Assembly (NCBI GenBank): GCA_019455105.1
Contig: JACFMZ010000012.1
Coordinates: forward strand, 1 to 38,106
Direction: 5' to 3'
DNA from: Bacteroidota bacterium
Lineage (GTDB): Bacteria; Bacteroidota; Ignavibacteria; UBA10030; UBA8401
Length of the DNA stretch: 38,106 bases
Positions 27,338-35,243 of this stretch are shown here, in pieces (the stretch's first letter is position 1; each line of letters starts with the position of its first letter). The notes under the pieces were generated by a model. It did not search any database. It saw only the letters and a program-made list of their open reading frames with translations, and was not told where the DNA came from. The position numbers and the translations under genes are program-made.

Positions 27338-27370
27338 AAAAAAAGCCGCCGCTGAAAATACGAGGCGGCT
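27338..27370 (-). terminator. Rho-independent terminator after the GH20-like gene
   Basis: AGCCGCC (27344-27350) pairs with GGCGGCT (27364-27370) over a 13-base loop. In the minus direction six T follow (27338-27343). It begins 31 bases after the stop of the gene at 27402. Confidence 0.85.
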
Positions 27371-27401
27371 GATTTGTCTGCATATTTTTTAGAAATAAAA
27401 A

Positions 27402-28529
27402 TTATTTTTTTGCCGTAACTTTTTGCACCACGGCATCCATCTGTTCGCACATTGTCAGGAAAGATTTCCACACGCCCATTCCCTGAAAATTTTTATCTTT
27501 CTTTGTCTGATATGCTTCCATCATAAAAAACACCGTCGGCGACCAAACGGTTTGCACCAAGCCGGCGTAATTTTCTTTTATTTGCGGCGCTGCATCATTT
27601 CGGAATTGTGCCATATCTTTTACCTGCTGTGCTGTAACGTCGGCATTTCTCCACGGCGCGGTTGCTACTTGAATTCCTTTGCTGGCAATAATAACGGGAG
27701 TTTTTTCCGGTTTTTCGTAGTGCCAGTCGCAGACAAAAACATCTTTCGGAATAATATCAACAGCGCGGTGTGTGTTGTTGTAGCTTGCTTCCCACATGCC
27801 GAGTCCGGAAATTTTTCCTTCTAATAAACGGTCTCCCCAAATCCAGAGCCTTCTGTTTTTTTCGGCAAGATGATTGCGGATTTTCCAGACTTCTCCGGCA
27901 AAAAGTTCCGCTTTGTCGCGTCCCTGGCAGCGCGGACAGTTGTTATCGCCGAGATAGAAGACTTCATCCATTCCGGCATGAAAAGCATCGGCTTCAAAAA
28001 CATTGCACAGTTCATCCATAACGTCGAAAATAATTTTATGAACATTAGGATGAAGCGGACAGTAGCTTTTGCAATACAGTTCATCGGGATTGGGCCAGGT
28101 ATATTTTTCCGGCATTGCAACCTGCGGTGTTTCATCAAATTCCGGATAGACTTGAAGCAGTTTTCCTGTCTGCGATGCCCAGGATTGATGCCCGAGAAGA
28201 TTAATCTGCGGCATAATGCGGATATTATTTTTTCGGCAGACCGCAACAATTTTCTTCACATCACTTTTTGTCAGCGGCATGGTATCGATTAATTCCGGAT
28301 GAGATTCAAACTGATAGCGGTAATCCACCCGCAGAATTATGGTGTTAATTTTTTTCGGCGCAATTTCTTTATCAAGAAAAATAATAAAGGAATCAACGGA
28401 ATTTGGATACGGCGCTTCCAAACATAAACCGCGGACAGGGAAAAGCGTATCAATGGCGGCAGTCTGCGCGTGAAGCGAAAAAGCAAAACCGGCAAACGAG
28501 AGAAAAAGAAAAAGGATAAATTTTTTCAT
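27402..28529 (-). CDS. Secreted family 20-like glycoside hydrolase (beta-hexosaminidase catalytic domain)
   Basis: A 375-residue protein with signal peptide MKKFILFLFLSFAGFAFSLHAQ. It is a single TIM barrel: strand motifs INTIILRVDYRY (about 61-72), IRIMPQINLLGHQSW (103-117) and FHAGMDEVFYLG (183-194). Asp188-Glu189 is the DE pair that GH20 enzymes use for substrate-assisted hydrolysis of N-acetylhexosamine glycosides. The N-terminal non-catalytic domain of classic GH20 hexosaminidases is absent. Four Cys (Cys153, Cys157, and CPRC at 198-201) flank the active-site loop and might bind metal or form disulfides. AAGGAA lies about nine bases before ATG 28529. A terminator follows. The sugar substrate is unknown. 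Confidence 0.82.
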   Translation of the reverse strand: MKKFILFLFLSFAGFAFSLHAQTAAIDTLFPVRGLCLEAPYPNSVDSFIIFLDKEIAPKKINTIILRVDYRYQFESHPELIDTMPLTKSDVKKIVAVCRKNNIRIMPQINLLGHQSWASQTGKLLQVYPEFDETPQVAMPEKYTWPNPDELYCKSYCPLHPNVHKIIFDVMDELCNVFEADAFHAGMDEVFYLGDNNCPRCQGRDKAELFAGEVWKIRNHLAEKNRRLWIWGDRLLEGKISGLGMWEASYNNTHRAVDIIPKDVFVCDWHYEKPEKTPVIIASKGIQVATAPWRNADVTAQQVKDMAQFRNDAAPQIKENYAGLVQTVWSPTVFFMMEAYQTKKDKNFQGMGVWKSFLTMCEQMDAVVQKVTAKK

Positions 28530-28718
28530 GGTAACAATTCCTTATAGTGTAGAGTGAAAAAATTATGAATGATGATAAGAAGGAGCATTGAGAGCAAGCG
28601 GTTCCTTACCCGTACAATACTCTGTCGTTTGGGTTTTGGCAGTGGCTGGTATGTGAATGTATAAAAAATTGAGCGTTGTTTCAAGCGCCGACGGCATCTC
28701 TTTGAGATCGAAACGATT
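28530..28718. other. Intergenic stretch with no gene found
   Basis: This first part of the 445-base gap between the GH20-like and AhpD-like genes has stop codons in all frames. It shows no tRNA-like cloverleaf and no clear promoter. The rest of the gap is taken by palindromic repeats and a terminator. Confidence 0.5.
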
Positions 28719-28900
28719 GAGTCATGCTTCGACTCACTTCGTTCGCTCAGTATGACTCTAAAAAAAATATATCAAATTATTTTTTTTATTGCTTTACGGC
28801 TAATCAGTCATGCTGAGCGAGTGAGTGAAGCGAATGAGTCGAAGCATGAGTATTAATGTCACTCTTCGACTCATACAAAACTTTCGCTCAGAGTGACTTA
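28719..28900. repeat. Cluster of three related palindromic repeat units
   Basis: Unit 1 (28719-28758) contains GAGTCATGCTTCGACTCA and then CGCTCAGTATGACTC. Unit 2 (28806-28851) is its inverted form (AGTCATGCTGAGCGA, later GAGTCGAAGCATGAGT) with a few extra bases. Unit 3 (28858-28897) is a self-palindrome, GTCACTCTTCGACTCA to CGCTCAGAGTGAC. Between units 1 and 2 is an AT-rich spacer. The word TTCGACTCA/CGCTCA recurs in intergenic palindromes of many Bacteroidota and relatives (general knowledge). Transcribed, units 1 and 2 would fold into one long hairpin. Confidence 0.8.
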
Positions 28901-28921
28901 TTATAGTTTTATGGTAAAATA

Positions 28922-28948
28922 AAAAAGTCCGCAGCGAGCGGACTTTTT
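28922..28948 (-). terminator. Rho-independent terminator after the AhpD-like gene
   Basis: GTCCGC (28927-28932) pairs with GCGGAC (28938-28943) over a five-base loop, extended by five A and five T on the two sides. It lies 26 bases after the stop of the gene at 28975 and could work in both directions. Confidence 0.85.
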
Positions 28949-28974
28949 GGGGAGTATCATACAGCAAAAATTTT

Positions 28975-29412
28975 TTAATCCAACGGCGAGCGCGTTGTAA
29001 TAGCAATTCTGTTCCAGCCGTTAATGGCAACAATGGACATAATGACAGCGGATAATTCTTTTTCCGTTAAATGTTTTGCCGCTTCGTTATACACTTCATC
29101 CGGAACGTGTCCGTTGGTAATTAATGTTACCGCTTCGGTAAGAGCTAACACTGCCCGTTCTTTTTCGGTGTAGAGATCGGTTTCGCGCCAGGCATCCAAA
29201 AGAAATAAGCGCTGGGCTGTTTCGCCGATTTTCATGGCGTCGCGAACGTGCATGTTAATGCAATGCGCGCAGCCGTTAATCTGCGATGCTCGTGTTTTAA
29301 TCAGCTCGTACAGCTTTTTATCCAATCCGCTTTGTGCAACATATTTTTCCAGTCCGAGCATTGCTTCAAGAGCATCGGGAGATTTTTTGAATAACTCAAA
29401 TCTTGTTTCCAT
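28975..29412 (-). CDS. AhpD-like carboxymuconolactone decarboxylase family protein
   Basis: A 145-residue all-helical protein of PF02627. The redox motif CAHCINMH has Cys48, Cys51 and His55, the CxxCxxxH arrangement of AhpD-type alkylhydroperoxidases. ASQINGCAHC and the following EIGE-like region (KIGETAQR) are standard. These proteins reduce peroxides or act as small thiol oxidoreductases in the cytoplasm, and the exact role is not shown. It has its own terminator and a 147-base leader. That leader holds a 9-bp hairpin, TCTCTTTTT/AAAAAGAGA (29443-29463), 31 bases before the ATG, which might be an operator, though this is only inference. Confidence 0.88.
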   Translation of the reverse strand: METRFELFKKSPDALEAMLGLEKYVAQSGLDKKLYELIKTRASQINGCAHCINMHVRDAMKIGETAQRLFLLDAWRETDLYTEKERAVLALTEAVTLITNGHVPDEVYNEAAKHLTEKELSAVIMSIVAINGWNRIAITTRSPLD

Positions 29413-29559
29413 AATATTTTATTGTGTTTGGTGAATGAAATATCTCTTTTTCGTAAAAAGAGAAGTGAGTGTATTAATACATAGTTATCTGAAAAAAATA
29501 AACAGCCTTTTCTTCTGCAGTATCCTCCTGCTTCCGGTTTACTTGAACATAAACATTAT

Positions 29560-30165
29560 TTATAAAGTTTCCGGACGGTTATAAAACAAAGTATTGCAGT
29601 CGGGAGATTCCCGCATTGATTTCAGGACTGAAGGGACAGGTGAAGTAAACACATTCGGATAATCTACTTCGCCGAGTTCGGTGCGGATAGGGTATGCTAA
29701 CTTTTCAACATCCATAGAAAATTGGGAATCAATGCCCGGTTTATTTCCTCTCGGGTCAAGGCGGAACCATCCCTTTTCTTTTAAATACACGGCATTTAAT
29801 CCATGCAGCGCGTAACCGGATTCAACGGTTCCTTTCCGCAGCACGCGTTGATAACAAAAACCGGTCGGAATTCCCATGCCTCGAAGCAGAGCCGCAAGCA
29901 GATGAGATTTTGCAAAACAGATTCCTTCTTTTTTTTGCAATGTTTCTTCGGCGCCGATGGTGATAATTGTTCCTTTCCTATCAAACGAATGTTGTATGCC
30001 GTCCCGCGCTGTTTCAAAAGCAATTTTTGCTCTCTCGTGAAGCGAGGGAGTTTGAAATTCTATTTCGTAGATTTTTTTCTGAATGAGGGGCGTAGCAAAT
30101 TGAATAATCGGCGGAATCTCGTCGAGATAATCTTCAATGTTATTGGATTCTAAAAGTAATTCCAT
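29560..30165 (-). CDS. Transglutaminase-like (cysteine protease fold) protein
   Basis: A 201-residue protein without a signal peptide. A transglutaminase-core pattern is visible: KKEGICFAKSHLLAALLRGMG with Cys83, ALHGLNAVYL with His121 and FRLDPRG with Asp137, a complete Cys-His-Asp triad. Length and triad spacing fit the short bacterial transglutaminase-like family (PF01841), which includes peptidases and amidases more often than true crosslinkers. It begins 17 bases after the hemerythrin gene and is likely co-transcribed with it. The function is unknown beyond the fold. Confidence 0.82.
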   Translation of the reverse strand: MELLLESNNIEDYLDEIPPIIQFATPLIQKKIYEIEFQTPSLHERAKIAFETARDGIQHSFDRKGTIITIGAEETLQKKEGICFAKSHLLAALLRGMGIPTGFCYQRVLRKGTVESGYALHGLNAVYLKEKGWFRLDPRGNKPGIDSQFSMDVEKLAYPIRTELGEVDYPNVFTSPVPSVLKSMRESPDCNTLFYNRPETL

Positions 30166-30182
30166 GAAAAAGATTTTTTAAA

Positions 30183-30704
30183 TTATGCGTTCGCCGCCTG
30201 TTTAACAATTTCATCAAAATCAAAACCGGCGCGCTTTAAAGATTTCTTTGCCGCCTCCAGCGCAAACCCTGCGGTATTGTGCGCCAGCACCGGAACTTCG
30301 GTGGTATTTCGAAGCTGTTCCAGAAGAGCTTCCGTTTCCTGTTCCGCCAATTTTTCGCAGACATCGTACATTCCGCCTTCTTCTTCTTCCAAAATATCAT
30401 GTTTCTCCAGCACATGAAGAAGAACGGTTACCACTTCAGGGCTCGGCGGAACAACCATCAGCGCGGTAAGTGCGCCGTGATCGAGACGAAGTTTTGCCGC
30501 CAGCGGAAGAGGAACATTGCCGTTTGCGCGCTGCGCCGCTGGAAACAATACTTTCTCTTCCATCTTAATATGTTTTAAAAGTCCGGTGCGGAATTGATGA
30601 TAAATTTCCGGATTGATGTTGTTCGGATCTTTCGTTGCTTCGTCCAACAGTTTTTCAATTCTGCGGTGATCGGTAGTAAAAAAATCATACAGTGGTTTGT
30701 TCAT
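30183..30704 (-). CDS. Hemerythrin domain protein
   Basis: A 173-residue cytoplasmic four-helix protein of PF01814. Candidate di-iron ligands are His13 (TTDHRRIE), His45 and Glu49 (KHIKMEEKVLFP), His76 (RLDHGAL), and His97/His102 with the following Glu cluster (HVLEKHDILEEEEGG). Such proteins bind oxygen or nitric oxide, or act in iron-sulfur repair or oxygen sensing. It lies just upstream of the transglutaminase-like gene. No DNA-binding or kinase domain is attached. The ATG at 30704 has no strong Shine-Dalgarno. Confidence 0.88.
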   Translation of the reverse strand: MNKPLYDFFTTDHRRIEKLLDEATKDPNNINPEIYHQFRTGLLKHIKMEEKVLFPAAQRANGNVPLPLAAKLRLDHGALTALMVVPPSPEVVTVLLHVLEKHDILEEEEGGMYDVCEKLAEQETEALLEQLRNTTEVPVLAHNTAGFALEAAKKSLKRAGFDFDEIVKQAANA

Positions 30705-30805
30705 AGCGCATCACATAATGGTGAAAAAAAATGGAGTTATAAAAATATAACACATCCTGAGATTATTCTCCAGAAAAAACGTGTGCTGTTGATGTTGAGG
30801 AAAAT

Positions 30806-31876
30806 TTATGGAGCACTCATTCCTGTAACGTAATTGTAATTTCTAATATTACTGGTAAGAAAGACAAAAGGAGAATAAGCAGATTTTTTTGCAGACAAGA
30901 AGCTGTAAAATAAATTATGCGCGCCGAAGGAAAGCGATTTTGCATCGTATCCCAAAACGCGGAGATACGCCGTAATAAATGCGCTTTCCTGACCCGAATA
31001 GCTATAGATAACAATCTTTTGGCGGTTCGGAAGGAGCTGCAGATTTTCTGTGCTTTTAAAATCTTTTCCCGGTAAAAAAGAAACAGAGCGGGGAAAATGT
31101 CCCACGGAAACAGGATCGAAAGAATTTTGAGCGTGCAGAGAGCGGTCGCCGTAACAGACAATATAAAAATCTGCAGCGGCTTCGCCGTTGAACATCATTG
31201 TATCCGGCGGATAAATTTTTACAAAGGCGCCGCCGTCTGCAAATCCTGCGTGTATTAAATCGGCAATTCTCATTTTTATTTTCGTCTTCATCTCCGCGCC
31301 GGAATTCGGCAGAGCAATTTCCGGCAGAGGAAACAATTGTTCGCTGCTGTAATTAGAAAAGGTGAAATTTCTTGTTACCTGAATATTGTCGGCGATATTA
31401 TCGGTCCAACTGTGCGAGAAAAAAGCATTCCACTGCGACATTCCGAACAATAAAGAATACGCATTTGGAATTCCGTACAGTCTCAGCAGTGAGGTAAAGT
31501 AGGAAGAAGCCTGCCCGTCCGAACTGATGAGAACAATTTTTGCATAGCTGCCGCTGTTTACGGAATTCAAAAAAGTGAGAAGCGAATCGCTGCGAAGATG
31601 AACGGCGCCGGAAATATGTCCGTCGGCATATTCCTGAACAGTGCGCAGATCGAGAAGTAAATATGCGCCGAGATTGTTCGCGACTTCATCAACATCTACA
31701 ACGGAAGGAAGAGCAGCAGAATTTCCGTAATCTCCGTCTTGCTCCAAAGCGTGCAGCAACAGCGCATTATCGGATAAAGAAATTTCCGCAACCGGCGAAA
31801 CATCATCCTTTAAGCAGCCGGAAATGCCGAGGCAAAGAAAAAAGAGAAGAAAATATTTTTTAAAAAAGAATGTCAT
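30806..31876 (-). CDS. Lipoprotein with two rhodanese-like domains, both lacking the catalytic cysteine
   Basis: A 356-residue lipoprotein counted from ATG 31876 (MTFFFKKYFLL), with lipobox ISGC and lipid Cys at 21. Domain 1 (about 58-155) has LLLDLRTVQEYADGHISGAVHL, and domain 2 (about 205-330) has GHFPRSVSFL. These are rhodanese substrate-domain features. The active-site loops read LISSDGQAS (Ser118 where Cys is expected) and IYSYSGQES (Ser292 where Cys is expected). Both are therefore Cys-to-Ser, so sulfur transfer is unlikely and a binding or structural role is inferred. It is the last gene of the TonB receptor operon, nine bases after the DUF4249-like gene. Expected location: periplasmic or outer leaflet membrane anchor. 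Confidence 0.82.
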   Translation of the reverse strand: MTFFFKKYFLLFFLCLGISGCLKDDVSPVAEISLSDNALLLHALEQDGDYGNSAALPSVVDVDEVANNLGAYLLLDLRTVQEYADGHISGAVHLRSDSLLTFLNSVNSGSYAKIVLISSDGQASSYFTSLLRLYGIPNAYSLLFGMSQWNAFFSHSWTDNIADNIQVTRNFTFSNYSSEQLFPLPEIALPNSGAEMKTKIKMRIADLIHAGFADGGAFVKIYPPDTMMFNGEAAADFYIVCYGDRSLHAQNSFDPVSVGHFPRSVSFLPGKDFKSTENLQLLPNRQKIVIYSYSGQESAFITAYLRVLGYDAKSLSFGAHNLFYSFLSAKKSAYSPFVFLTSNIRNYNYVTGMSAP

Positions 31877-31885
31877 CAAAAATTT

Positions 31886-32716
31886 TTATTGTGATTGCAA
31901 CAATGCCCCTTCACTTACTCCAATAAAGAGACCGATAACATGTTCCCCCTGCACATTCCATGCAATCAGGTCGCCTCCCTGCACAAAGGCATCAGAAACG
32001 GGCTGATTATTATTTTTTGTATTGAAATATTTTAAATATGCTTCATCAAAAGCATACACTTTTATGCATCGGTAATCTTTATAATACGATGCGTTGTATT
32101 TTTCCGGAAGATCTTTTGTTGCCACATCAATGGAAGCAGCGGAAAGAGTTTCCGGCGCGTTGACGATCGATAAAAAACTTTCTCCTTTTTCAAGAATGTT
32201 TTTGCTGCTCGGATTCATCATTGTCCAAACGGCGCCGTACGCTTCTCCCGGATTTGTTTTTACGGTCGCCAGCAAATGTCCGTTTGCATAGCGGACATTA
32301 ACGGCCTCCGGAATGCGGGGAATTTTTGTTACGGCGTAGATTGGGCTGTTTTCCACGGAAGCAAACAGTTCAACCGTTTCACCGGGAAGCAGAATAAGCG
32401 TGCCGAGCGGTTTATACATTCCTTCGGCGGAATAATGAAGCGGAACGATTTTTATTCCGTTAATTTTTAAATACGCCGCGGCATCTTTAATAAATGCTTT
32501 GGCGGTGTCGAACGGTTCATTGATAGGGAGCGTTTTGGAAATAAAAACTCCCTGAATATCGGAATACGGTTTCAGTTCCGCTCTTACGACAATATTTTTC
32601 TCGTACAGTAAATCGGGATTTACCGCTTCAATATTATCGCAGCCGAAGACCGCAAGCAATACCGTCAGAAAGAGTGTAGGAAAAAATTTATTCATCGCCG
32701 TGAAAAAAAACCTCAT
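31886..32716 (-). CDS. DUF4249-like lipoprotein, partner of the TonB receptor
   Basis: A 276-residue lipoprotein with lipobox AVFGC (Cys about 26). The mature part begins with NPDLLYEKNIVVRAELKPYS and then a beta-rich region with IVVRAEL, INGIKIVPLHYSAEGMY and VTKIPRIPEAV. This is the layout of the Bacteroidota DUF4249 family, which sits next to SusC-like TonB receptors. That match is from memory of the family pattern and is moderate. The ATG at 32716 lies seven bases after the receptor stop; a second ATG at 32695 (MNKFFPTLFL) gives a more typical lipoprotein signal and may be the true start. The rhodanese-like lipoprotein follows nine bases downstream. Confidence 0.65.
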   Translation of the reverse strand: MRFFFTAMNKFFPTLFLTVLLAVFGCDNIEAVNPDLLYEKNIVVRAELKPYSDIQGVFISKTLPINEPFDTAKAFIKDAAAYLKINGIKIVPLHYSAEGMYKPLGTLILLPGETVELFASVENSPIYAVTKIPRIPEAVNVRYANGHLLATVKTNPGEAYGAVWTMMNPSSKNILEKGESFLSIVNAPETLSAASIDVATKDLPEKYNASYYKDYRCIKVYAFDEAYLKYFNTKNNNQPVSDAFVQGGDLIAWNVQGEHVIGLFIGVSEGALLQSQ

Positions 32717-32723
32717 TCATTTT

Positions 32724-35069
32724 TTAAAAAGTAATTTTAATTCCTGCCGAAGGAATAAACGGAAACAGAGAAATTTCTTTCAACCGGGTTGTTAACGAAG
32801 CGGAGCTGTTGTTTTTTACTTCATCAAGATTGTTGGTTGAATAAATCGCAAAAGGATTTTTCCGGTTATAGACATTATACAACGATATGTAGGTTTCGCA
32901 GTTCAGCGCATAAGCAGCGAACTTATAGCTCACCGTAACATCAAGTTTATGGTACGCGGGAAGTTTAAAACTATTCCGCTCCGTGTAGTTGTATTGCAAA
33001 CTTCTCGAACTGTTCACATCAACCGGTTCAAACAGATACTGTCCGTTCGGCACCGTAAATCCCTGACCGCTGGCATACACCCAGCTAATTCCCGCATTCC
33101 AGTTTTTATTGAACTCGTACGCCAGCGTTACGGCAACATCGTTTCTTCGGTCGTAGCGAGGATAAAATATTTTCCCCGCATTCAATGCAGAAAATTTTTG
33201 TCTTGTCCATGATAATGTATAACCGACCCATCCCGTAATTTTTCCAGCGGTTTTATACATAAACCATTCTATGCCGTAGGCTTCTCCGTCTCCTTTGGTA
33301 AAAAGATTTTCAATCGGGTCGCCGAGCGCATACGGAGCGGAATTTTTAAATTCATAAAGATTGCTCATGTTCTTGTAATATCCTTCAAGCGAAAAAAGAT
33401 AATGGTCATCCGGCAGATTGTAATGTATTCCCAGCACATATTGCTGCGAGCGACTTGGTTCTATATTTTCGGAGGAAGGATACCATAGATCGGTCGGAAG
33501 CGAGATATCGTTTCGAATAATTAAATGTAAAAATTGATGCGCAACGGCGTACGCCGCAGTGAACGAGAGATTTTCATCGGCGGAAATTTCCGCCGACAAG
33601 CGGGGCTCGAGACTGAAATATTTTTTTGATTTAAAATAATATCCTCGCACGCCGATATTAGTTTTCAGCCAGCCGGTAAAGCGGCTTTCATTCTGCGCAT
33701 ACAAAGCAGTTTCCAGCGCCAGAATATCGGGAAGCGTTTCATACGTCTGCTTGAGAAGTGGATGATAAAAATTACTATAGATGAGCGAGTAATTATGAAC
33801 CATCATCTCGCTGCCGATTTTTAAGGTGTTGAATTCATTCCAATACAGTTCTGTTTTTAATTTCGCTGTTACATCTTTCAGTTTCGAAAGCGCGTAATAA
33901 TTATTTGCCGAACGGGAAGAGAGGCGGTCTTCCAACAGCGATTCCGATTCATAATCAATATAGCTCAGCGATGCCGTAATAATTGAAGACTGCGGATTGA
34001 TATGCTGCCAGGAAAAACTTGCGAAGGCATTCTTCCAGCCGATAAAATACTCTTTTTCTTGCGCCGCCGCCGGATTATAGAGATTATCTTTTCCGTACAA
34101 CCCGCTGAGCGAATACACATTCGATGCCGAAGGAGTTAACGTAATTTTTGTGCTGAGATTGTAATAATTATATCTGGGAATGACGCTGCTTTTTATGACG
34201 CTGTTTTCAAGAACATCGTAATACATTTTTTCGCCGGAAACCATATACGTGGCATGGTCGTTCAGCGGACCTTCAATCACCATTCCGGAATTTATTAAAC
34301 CGAGACTGACGGTTCCTTTTTCTTTTTCCTTTGTGCCGGGCCGAAGCATAATATCCAGCACGCTGGAAAGTCTTCCGCCGTACTCGGCAGGAAACGCTCC
34401 TTTAATCAGCCGGATATTTTTTACGGCATCGGTATTGAACACGCCGGAAAAATTTCCTAAATGAGTGGGGTTGTACATCATTACGCCGTCCACCAGCGTA
34501 AGATTTTGATCGGGCGAGCCGCCCCGCACATACAGCCCGCCGGAAATTTCGCTCGCCGTTTTAATTCCCGGCAGAGACTGCAGCACTTTAAACAAATCGG
34601 TTTTTGCCCCCATAGAAGGGAGCATTTTTATTAACTCCGGATTGATATCCAGAGAGCTTGTAAGAGGCTCGCCGAGACGGTTTCCTTCAATAAAAACTTC
34701 CTGCAGGTTAATATTTTCTGCCGGCAGTTTTACGGTTAATTGAATGTGTTCGTTATCGGATGAGATGCGGACGCTTTTTACAACGGCTGCATAGCCGATA
34801 TTTCGCACCACCACAACATACATTCCGGGCGGAAGTTTCGGAAAAATAAAAAATCCGAAATTATTTGTTGAAACTCCTCTCAACGGAGGCTTGCCGGTTT
34901 CAAGAGCTTCTTTGTATAATAAAATATTTGCACCGATAATCATTTCTCCGCTGGTGGAATCGGAAACAAAACCGGAGATATCGGAATGAAACGTCTGCGC
35001 TACCGCAGAAACAGAAAGAGCGGTAAAAAGAATACCGTAAAATATTTTTTGGAAAATGTCTGCGTTCAC
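32724..35069 (-). CDS. TonB-dependent outer-membrane receptor with N-terminal carboxypeptidase-regulatory-like domain
   Basis: A 781-residue protein that begins at GTG 35069; no ATG is available before residue 42 and the GTG gives a good signal peptide (IFYGILFTALSVSAVAQ). Residues about 30-110 form the regulatory-like domain (ISGFVSDSTSGEMIIGANIL). The plug follows (GGLYVRGGSPDQNLTLVDGV near 175-194, then AVKNIRLIKGAFPAEYGGRL). The rest is a large beta-barrel ending AGIKITF with a terminal Phe. No extended TonB box is evident. Receptors of this kind import bound nutrients with a lipoprotein partner. The next two genes are lipoproteins, so a three-gene surface system is inferred. A sigma70-like promoter is visible upstream. 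Confidence 0.9.
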   Translation of the reverse strand: MNADIFQKIFYGILFTALSVSAVAQTFHSDISGFVSDSTSGEMIIGANILLYKEALETGKPPLRGVSTNNFGFFIFPKLPPGMYVVVVRNIGYAAVVKSVRISSDNEHIQLTVKLPAENINLQEVFIEGNRLGEPLTSSLDINPELIKMLPSMGAKTDLFKVLQSLPGIKTASEISGGLYVRGGSPDQNLTLVDGVMMYNPTHLGNFSGVFNTDAVKNIRLIKGAFPAEYGGRLSSVLDIMLRPGTKEKEKGTVSLGLINSGMVIEGPLNDHATYMVSGEKMYYDVLENSVIKSSVIPRYNYYNLSTKITLTPSASNVYSLSGLYGKDNLYNPAAAQEKEYFIGWKNAFASFSWQHINPQSSIITASLSYIDYESESLLEDRLSSRSANNYYALSKLKDVTAKLKTELYWNEFNTLKIGSEMMVHNYSLIYSNFYHPLLKQTYETLPDILALETALYAQNESRFTGWLKTNIGVRGYYFKSKKYFSLEPRLSAEISADENLSFTAAYAVAHQFLHLIIRNDISLPTDLWYPSSENIEPSRSQQYVLGIHYNLPDDHYLFSLEGYYKNMSNLYEFKNSAPYALGDPIENLFTKGDGEAYGIEWFMYKTAGKITGWVGYTLSWTRQKFSALNAGKIFYPRYDRRNDVAVTLAYEFNKNWNAGISWVYASGQGFTVPNGQYLFEPVDVNSSRSLQYNYTERNSFKLPAYHKLDVTVSYKFAAYALNCETYISLYNVYNRKNPFAIYSTNNLDEVKNNSSASLTTRLKEISLFPFIPSAGIKITF

Positions 35070-35101
35070 GCCGCTGAATCGGTTAATAAAAATTTCTTTC
35101 T

Positions 35102-35130
35102 ACTATATAACAATAATTTTTTTTATTCAA
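35102..35130 (-). promoter_or_regulatory. Putative sigma70-like promoter of the TonB receptor operon
   Basis: On the minus strand TTGAAT (35125-35130) and TATAGT (35102-35107) are separated by 17 bases, with an A-run in the spacer. The predicted start near 35095 leaves a leader of about 26 bases before the GTG at 35069. Confidence 0.45.
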
Positions 35131-35190
35131 TAGAAATTCTTTTTCAAAGAGTAAAATCCCTGTGCCGCGTAGCGGTGATAAATGCCCATA

Positions 35191-35229
35191 CTAAAAAGAA
35201 AAGCCCCGTTACAGGGCTTTTCTTTTTAG
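35191..35229 (-). terminator. Rho-independent terminator after the SBBP gene
   Basis: A perfect 16-bp stem (35191-35206 with 35214-35229) has a 7-base loop, with CTAAAAAGAAAAGCCC as one arm. In the minus direction the second arm ends in T-rich sequence (GGGCTTTTCTTTTTAG). It begins 14 bases after the stop at 35244 and may act in both directions. Confidence 0.9.
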
Positions 35230-35243
35230 AGAAATATAAAAAA

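Noticed and set aside
27821-28249. Long open frame antisense or out of frame within the GH20-like gene
   Set aside because: The GH20-like frame has a signal peptide, barrel motifs and catalytic Asp-Glu; the alternative shows none.
28530-28974. tRNA or small RNA gene in the largest gap of this region
   Set aside because: No acceptor/T-arm pattern could be found; the structure present is explained by the palindromic repeats and the terminator.
29443-29463. 9-bp hairpin TCTCTTTTT/AAAAAGAGA considered as a terminator
   Set aside because: The stem is almost all A/T with a three-base loop and no following T tract in either direction. It is noted only as a possible operator in the AhpD-like gene entry.
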